Part shown: in pieces, positions 22,477 through 34,788 of the stretch
How positions within the stretch are numbered: position 1 is the first letter of the stretch
How the letters are laid out: each line of letters begins with the position of its first letter
Origin: Elysia marginata
Lineage: Eukaryota; Mollusca; Gastropoda; Plakobranchidae
Length of the DNA stretch: 56,837 nt
Direction of reading: 5' to 3'
NCBI GenBank assembly: GCA_019649035.1
Contig: BMAT01005504.1
Coordinates: 77,934 to 134,770 of the forward strand
Notes under the pieces: model-generated
Databases searched by the model: none
What the model was told of the DNA's origin: nothing
The model's input: the letters and a program-made list of their open reading frames with translations, nothing else
Program-made: the position numbers and the translations under genes

Positions 22477-25355
22477 AACTAACTACTATTACTATTGTTA
22501 TTTTTGTCAATGCTCCCGTATTGTACCCACAGTTAATGACAAAATGGTCCTCTCACCTATTGGCTTTAAGATAATTGTTTCATATATATGTGGTAAGTAT
22601 GGATCTAAGTTAATAAATTTGGAAATCAATCTTCAATGGAATAAAAAATACCCTTCATCGAGAAAGCGCAAGATTCTCGTCATCATAGTTACATTTATTA
22701 AGGAGGAAAAATTAAAAAAAAAGAAAAAGAGTTCAATTATTTTGGCTATTACAAGAACACTCTAAGGAATGTTGCAGAGGCAAGCATACGGAAACCTTAC
22801 AAGCAGAAAGTGAAAAAAGAATAAAAAAAAAACCTCAGTAGTTCTAAGACTAATTCTATTTCAGCATCCGCGCGGACGCACGCGCATTCAATTTTAAATT
22901 GCATTTTTATCGATTCTTGGTCTATTTCCGTCAAAGCAATGTTAAGGAAACGGAAAAAATTACGCAGAAATTAACAAGAGACAAAAAGATTAGAAAAAAA
23001 ATACACTCAAAGAATTTAAATAATGTGAAACCCAGGAAAACATTAAATGAGATTCAAGGGGTAAAGACGATTACTAAAAAGATATATATTCATAATTATC
23101 TCAGGAGGCAAAGAAAGAGATAGGCGCACAACAAAGGAAAAAAATGATAATTGAATAAAAAAAAGCATATCAAATAAAGATGAATGGAAGCTGGGATCTA
23201 GGATAAAAAAGACGGATGATTTATCTGTTGATACTGAGGAGGAAGAGGTAATAAGGGAGAGAAAGAGATAGGGAGAAGGAAAAAGAGAGCGAGGGAGAGA
23301 GAAAGAAAGAGAGAGGGATAAGTAAATCTTACTCCATAGATATCACTTACACACATTTCCTAAGATAATAGAAAGTGCTTTTTTAACCGTAACACCAAAC
23401 TGAATTGAGTATAGTATTAACTGCTAAGTAGAGACGTTGCACTTTTGAAAGAGACACGCAAAAATTAAAAAAAATTTTTTTTTACTGTTTACTGTAAAAA
23501 ATCTTCAAAAAGAAAACCATCAACGTTTAAAATTCTCTCAATTTTTGTGCTCTTCAAGTAATAATCACTTATTGAATGCATTAGTCGTGGCAGCTAATGT
23601 CTATAGTACTAATTTAATCGAACTAGACTAGCTCTGCAAATTTCTTTTCTCTCGCAATAACTCTGTGCATTGTCTGTGTCCACCCCACTTAACAAATCTA
23701 CCCTGTTTATTGCTTGATCGCTCGGATCCAGTGGCGTAGCTGATTAATAATTCATAGATCCTCTCACGGATTGCGGCCTCGGAATGCTGATGGTGGTTTT
23801 GAAGATGTCTAGGCTGTCCACTCCTTTAGTCTTCCTCAATTTTCTCTCCTTGCCGATTTCCCCCAACAAAGAAACAAGCAAGCAAGCAAGCAAACAAAAA
23901 AAAATACTGATGTACAAACACACACACACATAAAATAACCTACAAAACCTTAGCACGCAAACAACAAAAACAACAACAACAACAACAACAACAAAAAAGA
24001 AACAAAAGCAAGAGTAGCAGCATAATGCAGATGTCCAAGCATTCTTATATTGGTCGTGTCACTAAAAGTTTTTTTTTACAATGACCACACACAGAGAGCG
24101 AGAGATTATTTGCAGTAAATTAGGGCAAACTCCAAACACTATCTTTGCAAAAAAAAAAAAAAAAGAAAATGTACCCGTAAATCATTATGAGCCACCAGTG
24201 GCAAGAACACCATTGAATATTGACTAGCAAACATAACAAGAAAACAAAACAGACAGGTGACGTTCTAACCCGACTTTTTTGACTTCACGAGACGGAGGCT
24301 TTTAAACTTACGAGCCAAGCATCACGTGTCGACGTTATGCAAACGTCCCTGCTGAGTGTTTGGACAAGAATCGATGTCTCCGAATTTTCTCCCTATTTTT
24401 CAATCCAGAACTGCACCTTTGTCACGCAACACCAGAGACACGCACACCACCCGGCGAGCCAGTGTCTAGGGTCTAGCACTCACTAGAGCAGTCTAGCACT
24501 TCTTAGAAACCCAGTAGCTGTTCTGTAGCGCTGCAACTCGTCCCTAGCCTTCCCATCATACTAAAAAGGGCTGCCACCCCCGCTCTCAGCCACTTCGCTA
24601 GTTCAGGCTTCAAGTTTCACTCCCCTGATTTCTTATTAGATTTATTTTAAAAAGCCCTTCCGTTAAAACACAATAAATAGTCAAACAATCGCGTTAGCCA
24701 ATATCAACGGGTATGGAAAAGAATTTATAAAGGGTTAAATGCAACATTTTTGTTTGACCTACAAATTTCGCCAAAATAGGAGACTTTTCTTTGAATTGAA
24801 AACAAAAATTATAAAAAGGCTTAAATAAACCCTTAACACCAATACTACAATCATCGACCGTATTTCACTGCTTCAACAATCCACTGCAAAAAAACCCATC
24901 AATACTTAATTTAAAAGGCAAAAAAAGATGTTAAAAATTTAAGAATATAAGGTTTTAACAACATCAAACTTAGCGTGATTGATTTTTTTTTATCAAACCA
25001 CCGGTTACCAAACAGCTGAAGGAGATGGCATGTATACCAGGTCTTGTTCATACAAAACTTCTTCAACAACCCATATATAGTTATTCTAGGCTAATCTCAG
25101 TAACAGAATTCTAGACAGAACAGAAAACTTCAGCAGTCAGCGGTAAATAATAACAAAGTTATGGGAAACTTTTCAACCCTTATCATTAAACACAACCGCA
25201 CTCATTAAAAGCAAATACTTGCCGTGGCAAAGAGACGGATAGACATACAGTTTCATAGAAAGCTGAATGAAACCATTAATGATAACACGTACTTTTATAA
25301 ATAATCATGGAAGTCAAACATCAGCAAAGAGTTTTAAAGGCAAATTTGACAATTT
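22477..25355. other. Non-coding DNA with short simple repeats
   Basis: Includes a GA-rich tract (23245-23320), AAGC/CAAG units (23873-23893), CA units (23919-23930) and CAA units (23963-23993). A CAGTGGCGTAGC motif at about 23729 resembles a hAT-type terminal end, but no partner end was found. Confidence 0.5.
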
Positions 25356-25439
25356 GAAAAAAAGGGAAAGAGGGTAGAGAGACCAAGGGAGAGAGAGGTG
25401 GAGGAAGAGAGAGGTGGAGGAAGAGAGGATAAGTCGGAG

Positions 25440-25488
<49 letters not shown>

Positions 25489-25502
25489 GAGGGAGAGAGA
25501 TG
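25356..25502 (+). repeat. Purine-rich tract with (TAGA)n and (GA)n
   Basis: GGAGA-type units at 25365-25440, TAGA units at 25441-25457, then a clean GA run to about 25485. Confidence 0.92.
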
Positions 25503-28500
25503 GGAATATCTCCTATCTAGACTAGTGACAATAACTTCCATACACTGTGTCATATAAACATGATCCGTGTTTGTGAATACCGACCACACGTGGAGAGTCT
25601 CTGAATGTACTATTTTGCTATCTTTTTTAACCGCCTCCTCCCCTTCCTTCGTTCATAGTCCGCTACCCCCTCCCAATTCTCTTTCTCTTTCAATATCTCT
25701 TTCTGACTTTCTCTCCTTGGTGGCTGTCGCGACTTCTTTCTCTAAAATCAATAGCGATTCATGAGCTTCTGTCAAATTGGAAGACTTTTGATAAAGCAGT
25801 GAAGTGATTGATGAACGCTTAAGTAATGATGTCGACTGGAATGATGAATGATCCAATGAATATATTTGTCATAGAAAGCAAAGAAGTCAATAAACAAAAT
25901 CTTTATAGAAAGCACACAAAAGGAATACCGTTTCTCATAAAAGTGCCAGGTGGAAATAGCGAGTTGAGGACGCCAAGAGTAATGAAGGTGTACAGATCGG
26001 AGGAGTCAAAGATGATATTTTTTATTCATGTGAATAAAAAACGCCTGTATTGGTAGATATATTACAGAAAATGTCGTAACTTGGACATCTTTGGACGCAA
26101 AGACTGCAACAGTTACATTTTTATCCAGTAGACAAACCCCTTTCCCCTGAGAATTGAAAGGAACAACTAGTTAGCGAGAAAAATACAAAGAATTAACGAA
26201 ATATACACATTTATTAATACCAAGTTTTTCAGTTTAATTTAAAGAAAGCAGCGAAGGAATATCAATAGCGTTCAAGCCTCCTGCGAGCTATAAATTTGAG
26301 CATTAAAAAACAACAACAACAACAACAAAACTTATTTGGAACAGCATCATACGTAGCCTTCTAATAACTGGAAAAAACATTTTCGATACACCCGTTTCCC
26401 CCTCACTTATTAGCAGCCGATTGATTGCTCGAAAAAAATAAGCTTGAAACAAAGTACCATGAGAAATTTAATAAACAGTGGAAGACCACGAAGATGACCT
26501 GAAAAAAAATGAATTGTCGGGTTCTCCCGTTTCTCCGCATTTACCTAGATCTACATCTACACGAATAGGTGACCTTCATCTTAAAAAAGTCAGAAAATTT
26601 GACAGGAAGAGCCTAGGCCGAAAGACTAAGACAGAAGAAACCGTGACACAAAGAGAGCAAAAAAACAAAACAAAAAAAACGGAGGAAAATATGATGTCCA
26701 AGACTAGATCTAGGCCTACTCTAGACACAAGGTTAGATTATCTTCTCTTTCTAGATTTAAATCAAAATCATCTAGATTAGTTTCTAAGTCTAAGGCATAT
26801 GTTTAGACTGTAAGCATAATTTATTCAAGTGTGTTCTCCTGCCTTCCATTTTTTCGTGGGGTGAACAAGTTGACAATCTATTTTGGACAATCATACAGTA
26901 AAAAGCGACACATTTTTTTCATCACCTATTTGAACTACGGTAGCCTACATATAAGATAATAATACAGATTCAACCCTGTATCATTTCTATATTATGGCTC
27001 GAATTATTTCATACAAATATTAAATTAGTATAGATCTACATGAGATTGACACGCTCACGGGGGAATTGTCATAATTTCGGTACATATTTAAAAGTGACTA
27101 CCGTCTGTAGTTCTTGTAGTAGGCAAGCGTACACCTATACACCTATTAATCAACAGATAATCAATCGATCGCGAGCATAGTCAGATCTCGCTGTACTTTT
27201 ACACAACATTCGTTGTTATTTCTATAGCCTTCAGCTGCTATGTTTAAACAAAGCACAGCAAGTCTTTCTGATTTGTATTTTGCGCTTTTTCGCATTACCC
27301 GGGCGTGTGATCGACCAGACCAATAACCGTATTTAGACTACAATTCTTGTGGAAGTGTTTTTATGGCACAGATCTGGACAAAAGGGACAGGCTGTGTACG
27401 CAGTCCATAATAATTGCCCCTCAAAATAATTTAGTATGAGAGAGTCATTCAAGTAAATTACGTTTATATGAAATAATGTACTCGAGGGCTACCCAATTCA
27501 ATAGGAACAAAACAGCTCCCCCCTCAACCAGTCGGCATATTCCTTTCAACAGGCAGCCTTGTGTTCTGAACAAAATAGGCCAGATCTATAATAAGTTTTT
27601 TTCCACTCGGTTTTAATATTTCAATCAATTCTGTACATTATGTTAAAAAAACTATAACACTGTAAGCCAATTTCAGTAGAAATGAAAATAGGAATCTAGA
27701 TTCATGAGCATCTCTTTGGAATCCAGGTAATAGTGTTCTAAAAACAAGACACAGAGATAAATATATATATATATATATATAAACTGAATATACTTCCATA
27801 TTATACACTTCTTAAGAACTATCATTGACTTGCATTTGATGTGACTACGTATAAACCATTTTACATATCAGCATAAGTGATACAAATTCAACAATGTCTG
27901 AAAAAAATCATTTTTAAGTGTAGTAAGAGTATAATTATTTTCGTTGAATATATCGAGAAAAAGGATTTACTGCTTCCAAAGTTAGAATGTAGCAGACAAA
28001 ATAATAATCACTTGATAATGAACTCCAATTCGATAGATAGATAGATAGATAGATGACATAAACAGAGACATAGAGAGAGACAGAGAGAGAGTGTGTGTGA
28101 GAGAGGTCAAATTTCAAGAAAAAAGAGAAAGACTAAGCTATTGTGATTCTTGTCTGGAAATTACTACGGTAGAGTTCATACACAAGCATTGGCCTAAAAT
28201 CATAATCCCAGGTTCTCCTAGAACTCTTTAGTATAGTCTATAGAACAAGGCGGTTTGTTCAACAAAATCAAACAGATAAGTCGTATGTCTAAATTGGCAA
28301 AGATTATGACGTCAAAAGAAAGGCTAAATTTAATCCTGCATTTAGCAAGTACGGTTACTCTGAAGATCGTATTGGATATGGGTGTGCCTAAATATAAAGA
28401 GAACATGCGTGCAAGGAACAAGCCCATTAGAGGATTAAGCATATCTATGTTCTTTCACGGCTAAATGAAAGCGCCAAGGGCTTTTTATTGGAGTGCCAAG

Positions 28501-29398
28501 TCAGCAAGGCACCGGGAAAAAAGCAACTTACACAAAAGGCAATCATTCCTCAATTTACCCACGGTTTGGTCAAAAGCTCGGTGCTACTGAACCAAGAAAT
28601 GGCGACGAAGTTACAGGTTACAATAAACATAAGTAGCTAATGACCATGCATCAAGTCAAGTAACGGATACACTCCATGCTAGAAAATCTTTCAATTTTTA
28701 GTGGTTTATCGTTCTACTTGAATTTAAGAGACATTAATTTGACTCTAACAACACATGCTGTTTCACCCTCTTTTCTAGCGAGCGTAAAACTGAGGAAAAT
28801 ATTTGCTAAAATTCTCTCTATTGAGTTGTCATTAACATAACACTACAAGAATTTAACCCATTAAGAACAGTTACTGCTGAAGAGACAGAACTGACTTACA
28901 TCATCAAACCACAAAATAAGATTAATAAACTTTATTCTCACTGTCCATCTTGTGACATAGATTTGAGACTTTAAAATCCTCTACATTCTAAAAAATATCA
29001 CAGGCTGAAATGGTTGAAATCAATCAATAAGAGATGGGAAACAGGCCACCGAGAAAGACCCTGAATGCAAACTATTTTTGCACGAAATCTTAAACACCTC
29101 CAGGAATTACATACAGAGAAATTTCCTTAGAGTTTTGCGAGAAGAAGTGTGTGAAAACTCGTAAACTTATTTTGGTAACTTCGCAAAATAAAACTAACAA
29201 AAAACAAACAATGAAGATAAAAGGCCAGAAAACAGAGAGGTGTTAACATACGGAGCTTTTGAATATGGAAACAGAGTGTTATTACTGTAGAAAGAAGTAA
29301 AACAAACATAAAAAAGGAAAAGGAAAAACTGCAAAAAATTACACAAGAGGAGTAGATGAAATCAGAGAGATGGCAAAACGTTAAAAACGTTCATTTCC
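25503..29398. other. AT-rich DNA, no gene seen
   Basis: Holds (AT)n at about 27761-27781, GATA units at 28034-28056 and GA/GT units at 28066-28103. AGATCTA/TCTAGA motifs cluster near 26540-26780. The ~100-codon plus-strand frame at 26478-26780 has a GTG start and is Lys/Arg/Asp-rich low complexity without recognisable domains. Confidence 0.5.
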
Positions 29399-29456
29399 AT
29401 CCGAATCCACTACAATTTTTCTATCCGAATACACGGCAACCTTTATCCGAATACAC
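29399..29456 (+). repeat. Three-copy ATCCGAATACAC short repeat
   Basis: ATCCGAATMCAC occurs at 29399, 29423 and 29445 (spacings 24 and 22). The last two copies are identical over 12 bases; the intervening sequence is not clearly conserved. Confidence 0.7.
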
Positions 29457-31555
29457 CCACCAACAGGGGAAATAAGAGAGCGCTACCCTGTGGCAGCGAG
29501 TTAAACTTTGCCTTTCCATAATTAACTATTGATTCTGACTTCTCAACTTGCGGGTACTAGACTGCGCCTAACAAGACATCTTGGATGAGAGCTAGAAATG
29601 GCAGAAAAAGCTAGAGTACTGCACTGCGTGTTAACTCATTCAAAACAAGGGGGAACAGGTTGGGAGTTCATTTTCGTGCGTCGCTCAAATCTTATGTTTT
29701 AAACTTATTTTCTCATCTCGTTCAGTACCACATTTACCCTCAGTGCACTTGTTTTTTTTTAAACAAACTTCTCAGGGAAGTGCTGAAACACCTGTCAATC
29801 GAAAGATATATCAACAGGACACTAAGTGTAAAAATATAAGAAATAGAGAGCGCACGAGTTTCAAAACGAACAGAGTTCTAAACTTCAGATCAAAAACAGA
29901 CATTTTCCCTGCCTCTCCTACAGGTATCTTTAATCTTCTTCTTCTTTTTCTATCATCTTCTTTCTCTATCTTCTTCTTCTTTCTCTATCTTCTTCTGTTA
30001 TTCCTTTTCTCTGCATTGCGCACACTTTCACTGTAGTTGGGTGAAAATTAAATAAATGATAAATACTAAACAAACAAGAACAAGGAATGGTGGTTTGTGA
30101 GATTATCATAACAACGTAAACATTAGACAAAGGCATATTTTGTAAACGTAAAAGATTTAACTTTTTTGTATGTACGACTTTTATTTTTAGTCAACAATAG
30201 CATGAAAGTACGGTGAGTGTACACGAACGCCACAATTATTTTTTTTCCTTTTCAAAGAAGCAAGTTGTTTGATTAAAAGATAAATGTTACAAGGAAAGCT
30301 TGCAGGGTAATAAATTTCAAGATTTTGAAAAATAAAATATTATCGGCATACCACTTAACCAGCCGCCTATTTTTACCCTGTCCGCAAAGATGATAGAAAT
30401 GCAACAGAAACAAAACTTTAAATCGCAGTAGGAAAAATACAGCCCAGACTTGTTATATCTCAAGCGCCCTCAAGTGAAGAGATGCTGCGTTAAATAAATA
30501 TATGCATTACCAAAAATCTATCTGGATTGTCTTTCTTTCCATCTTTTGCTCTATGTTATGGTGATCGAAATTCATAATTCTTCCCGGTGTCATTTCTATT
30601 CTTTCTCCTCAGTTAAAAGAAAAAAAGTAGACCTTAATTGAGCCAGAAGAAAATGAGTTGTGACTAAAAAATAGAAACATAGTTAAAAAGTTGAATGGGA
30701 TGATGCGTATATTCCTTCTCACCCTTTTTATATATTTATTTATTTATTCATTTATTCATTACTAGTATTCATCTAAGTTGCAATGCTTGACCATGGCTGT
30801 CTTTCTGCAAGTCGAAACTGGCTTGACTTTTTCCCACATTGAAACGAATATAAAAGAATAAAAGACTGGCAGGAGAAAAGCTAGTTATGAGGTAGAAATG
30901 AATCGTCGGGGCCGAGAACTCCAAGAAAAAAGCTTCCAGCGATCGCGCAGCCCTACTTCTATTTATACCACTTGAGACCTCCAAAAAATCAATCAAATTT
31001 TCAATACGAATGCCTCAATGGAAAGAACCGCTCCCATTTTATTGAATCGAAAACATACACATCCGAACACGAAATTGCTATAATAAAACGATATTTTATT
31101 ATATGTATGCGGGATACAGGTTATCAATATTGTAAGCTATAAAGTAGTCAAAGGTTTTGAAATAATTTGAAAAATATACAGAAAAAAGTCGACACCCAGC
31201 CCTACAAAGCGGCACTATGCATGTTTTATGACAGTTTGTAAAAGCAAATATGCCCATCATTTTGTCTTGTGGAAGACATTTGAAAATAGATGGGTTTTAA
31301 ATGAAGGCAATTATATATTTTGAATTCCCACTGGTAATAAGCTTTATTAATCAATTCGTTTACTTTATTCAAAACAAAATAAAAAAATTATGAAAGTACT
31401 TTTCATGCTCGATTGCATATTTCTGAAATATTAATTTCGCATACCTGAGCTGGCTTTAACGATTTTTTTAACACTGACATTTTTTTAACTAAATGAAAGC
31501 ATCGTAGGTTATTAAAATAGGTTACTATCTGTTGTTTTTTAGCGATTGAGACAAC
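29457..31555. other. AT-rich DNA with a pyrimidine tract
   Basis: A CTT/TCT-rich stretch at 29933-30011 and TTTA/TTCA units at 30728-30759. No gene seen. Confidence 0.5.
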
Positions 31556-31990
31556 TGTAGTAGCAGCACCAGCAGCACCGGCAGTAATGTAATTAGTATA
31601 AGAAGTAATAGATGTAATAGTAAAAGTATAGATTGTGTTAGTAACAATGACATCAATAATAGACGTATTACTGATTTAGTAGAAGTAAAGGTAGTATTAG
31701 CAGTAGTACCATGTATAGCAACAGCAGCATCAATAATGGTAGTAGTAGTAAAAGTGGTGGTAGTAGTAGTAGTAGNNNNNNNNNNNNNNNNNNNNNNNNN
31801 NNNNNNNNNNNNNNNNNNNNNNNNNNNNNNNNNNNNNAGTAGTAGTAGTAGTAGTAGTAGTAGCAGTAGTAGTAGTAGTAGTGACGGTGGTAGTGTTAGT
31901 CACAGTGGTTGAAATAGTCGTTCTTGGTGTAGCAAGAGTAGCAATAATGACAGTAGAAGTGGCGGCAAAAATAGAGGTAGTCATTAAAGG
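31556..31990 (+). repeat. Degenerate (AGT)n tract with an assembly gap
   Basis: AGT/AAT/GGT units become perfect AGT at 31765-31775, then 62 N (31776-31837), then AGT units to about 31881 and mutated units after. The Thr-rich minus-strand frame is its translation. Gap length is uncertain. Confidence 0.93.
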
Positions 31991-34669
31991 TAAAACTTGC
32001 CGAAAATTACAACACTGCAACATTTCTTTCTATTTTTCAAATGTCTGAAGCTATCAAATGATCGTCCTTAATCCCCCGCCAGTAATAGCTTTCCATAGGA
32101 TGAAATCTCCGTTAATCCTACTGTTATTCCATTTTATAGTTTGAGTTCTTGTAAGCACTGTTATACTGATTCAGTAAAATCTCAATGGCATGGCCCGATA
32201 TACCTATAATTCAATGATGCCAAATATAAAATATTTCTCGTGTTTTTGATCGGACAACCTTTCATTTCCATTTTTTGATAGTCTTCTCGTGGCACTGCGT
32301 TTCTTGAATCTACACACCGACGAAAAGTTAGCACAGTAAGCAACATCATGCTAAATTAGCAATGTCCACCATAAAGAGTAAAAAAAAAAGAGATCAGAGC
32401 AGAAGGAGGAGGATGTGAAAAATTTTTGTTTCAATCTTGTGTTAATGGGCAAGTGTTTGAGCAACAAATTATTCACAGGGTTCAATGTCTTACATTTTTG
32501 TACAAGTCAAAGCATACGAAGGATGCACAGAAATAAACACGGGAAAAACTTTTCGCTTTTACACTTTTTAATAAGACAATGCCCTGCAATCTTCAAAGCT
32601 GCCATGAACGCAATATTTATATGAATGTAACATAATACTTTCTTCATTTCATGCCATGTAGATCTTTAGTGGGTGACTAAAACTTTCATAAAACCAAAAA
32701 AATCTTTTTTTTTTTCAATATTACACAGATGCCACATCTTCATCATTTCATCATTCTGGCAATAAACAAAATATACCAGAGCAAAATAAAGACAAAAATA
32801 AAACCCGATCTAGTTATAAATTTGAAATCACACTGACTGAAACTAGATCTGGATCTACTATAGAATTTTCTCTCCTTCAAAGTTTACCATCGTTATCCTA
32901 GACAATAAGATGTGTGACCTACCCCTACTGTCTGCACATCAGCTGAAGTGGTCTGTCTACCGTCCATGGCAATCTCTTCCTATCTAAACTGAGCATCGAT
33001 CTCGGGGAGCCCTGCTTCAGCAAAAACTTTGAATAATTAATTCGGCAAGGAGGAACCTCTCGTTCCTTTTCCTGTTCCCAATTTTACTTTTCGGTAAATG
33101 TGCACTTTAAAATGTGAGAAGAAAGGTGACAAAATCTCAGCATAAGCTTTGAGTGGCGGGGGCGGGGGAGACTTTCAATTTATCTAGAAAGGTATAATTG
33201 GAGCACACAATCTTGCCAGGCAAAAAAGGATAAAAAGAGTTACAATCAACTAAACGAGGAGGATAATGCCTTTGCGTTAAAATAACGTGAACTAAAGCAA
33301 TAGAATAGATTTTTTTAATTAAAAAAGGATGAAGATATGTAATATTTAGGTCAAATTGAATGAATGGACGTAGTGCATTGGTTAAATATCCTGATATTTT
33401 ATTACAGGACGTTCAATTGACCAAGGAATTGTTTTTCAGGTTTCCTTTGTTTTGATGTGGGTTGTGTACACGGAAATGAGAAATTATCGACATTTCATAA
33501 AAAAAAATACCTACCGTAATTGATCATTGTGTGACTTCAGGTTTTCAAGAGGAGAAAATACTCTGTAACCTATCAATTCAATGCTATCCCGGAAAACAGA
33601 CAGACAAACAAACAAACAAAGGGAGATAAAAAAGGAAAACGAAACAAATGACTTCCGCGTTGTTGTTTTCGCAATGTCAAGAAGTTGATAAAACAACAAA
33701 AACAATAACAAACTTTTAACAGTTTCTTATCTAGTATGTACCATTTGACCTCACGATCGGCACCTTAAAACTTTACCTTTCCTCTTTAATTCAATGACAC
33801 TTCCTTAGAACGTGTAGACCATCTTCTCAGACGGTCGCGGTTTTTTTTTTTCAAACGAGAAAAACTAGACAAGTCTGGCACGTATAAGAGAGCGTTGATG
33901 AATGCCCGCTAACACTCTTCCTCGACACTTACACCCATACACGATCGCGCGAGTTGGCTTTCTCTGCTTGTCGATACTCGAATTGGGTGGATAGAGGCAC
34001 CATTCTCGATGAGCTTCAGAATTCTATAGACTACACAAGCCTGCACCCCGCTCACTTGAACGGATTGATAATAGACCGCGTATAAATATCACATTCCTTT
34101 GAGAAAATGGAAGAACAAATTAATTTAGAAAGCAACCTCATCAACATTTGTTTTTTTGATTATGGCGAAAGATGTACACTAATTTATCATTTAAAAAATA
34201 ACACTATGAAAATATTGAGCCCTTTCCTTTTGTGTGGTAATCATGATTTTTAAGTATAGCTAGCTACCTGCTTGCCTGTCAGAATAACATTTTTACAGCT
34301 CCGTGGTATCTTTCTTTTCCTCCTATACCTTTTCCTGTGCCCTTTCAGCTTTCTCTTCCTTCTCCCTTTGGTAAACTTTGGCATTAAAAGCCTACGCAAA
34401 ATATAAAGTGACCCCCCAGCCCCTTATCGATCTACTTTTCTCTAATATTTATATTCTGGTTTTCTATCTTATAAGTTATGATCTAAAATACAAAAAGAGG
34501 CAAGAAAAACTTAAGGATGAAAAAAAAACCGATGGATAACTTTGAGTTGGTGAATGACTAGGAAAAAAGGCTAAAAACACATATAGCACGCGATATATTT
34601 ATCTATGGAAGCACGCACACGAAAAAACTCTTTCTCCAGGAAAAAAATAGCCCGAGAATAAGGTTCTGA
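31991..34669. other. AT-rich DNA, no gene seen
   Basis: No repeat family or frame recognised. A slightly GC-richer patch at 33815-34080 contains CGATCGCGCGAG and a TATAAGAG-like motif but no attached gene. Confidence 0.5.
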
Positions 34670-34788
34670 TGTTTGGTCCACATCGGCGGTTATTGCATTA
34701 GCCGGCCGATGGTGGCTGTCATATCAACTGTCAGATATAGGTGACCTCGGCCACTCATAAGAGGAGGCAATGTCCTGGCCACCAAACA
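34670..34788. repeat. Imperfect palindromic element (possible small hairpin or MITE)
   Basis: TGTTTGGT at 34670 pairs with ACCAAACA ending at 34788. Inside, TATTGC-type sequence near 34691 faces GGCAATG near 34766, GGCCGA at 34704 pairs with TCGGCC at 34747, and GTCATATC pairs loosely with GATATAGGTGAC. Only one copy was seen in the window. Confidence 0.5.

Noticed and set aside
23729..23740. CAGTGGCGTAGC, resembling a hAT-type transposon end
   Set aside because: No inverted partner or 8-bp target duplication was found in the surrounding sequence; a single 12-mer is not enough.
26478..26780. 100-codon charged plus-strand frame
   Set aside because: GTG start, low-complexity Lys/Glu/Arg composition from A-rich DNA, no domain, no splice context.
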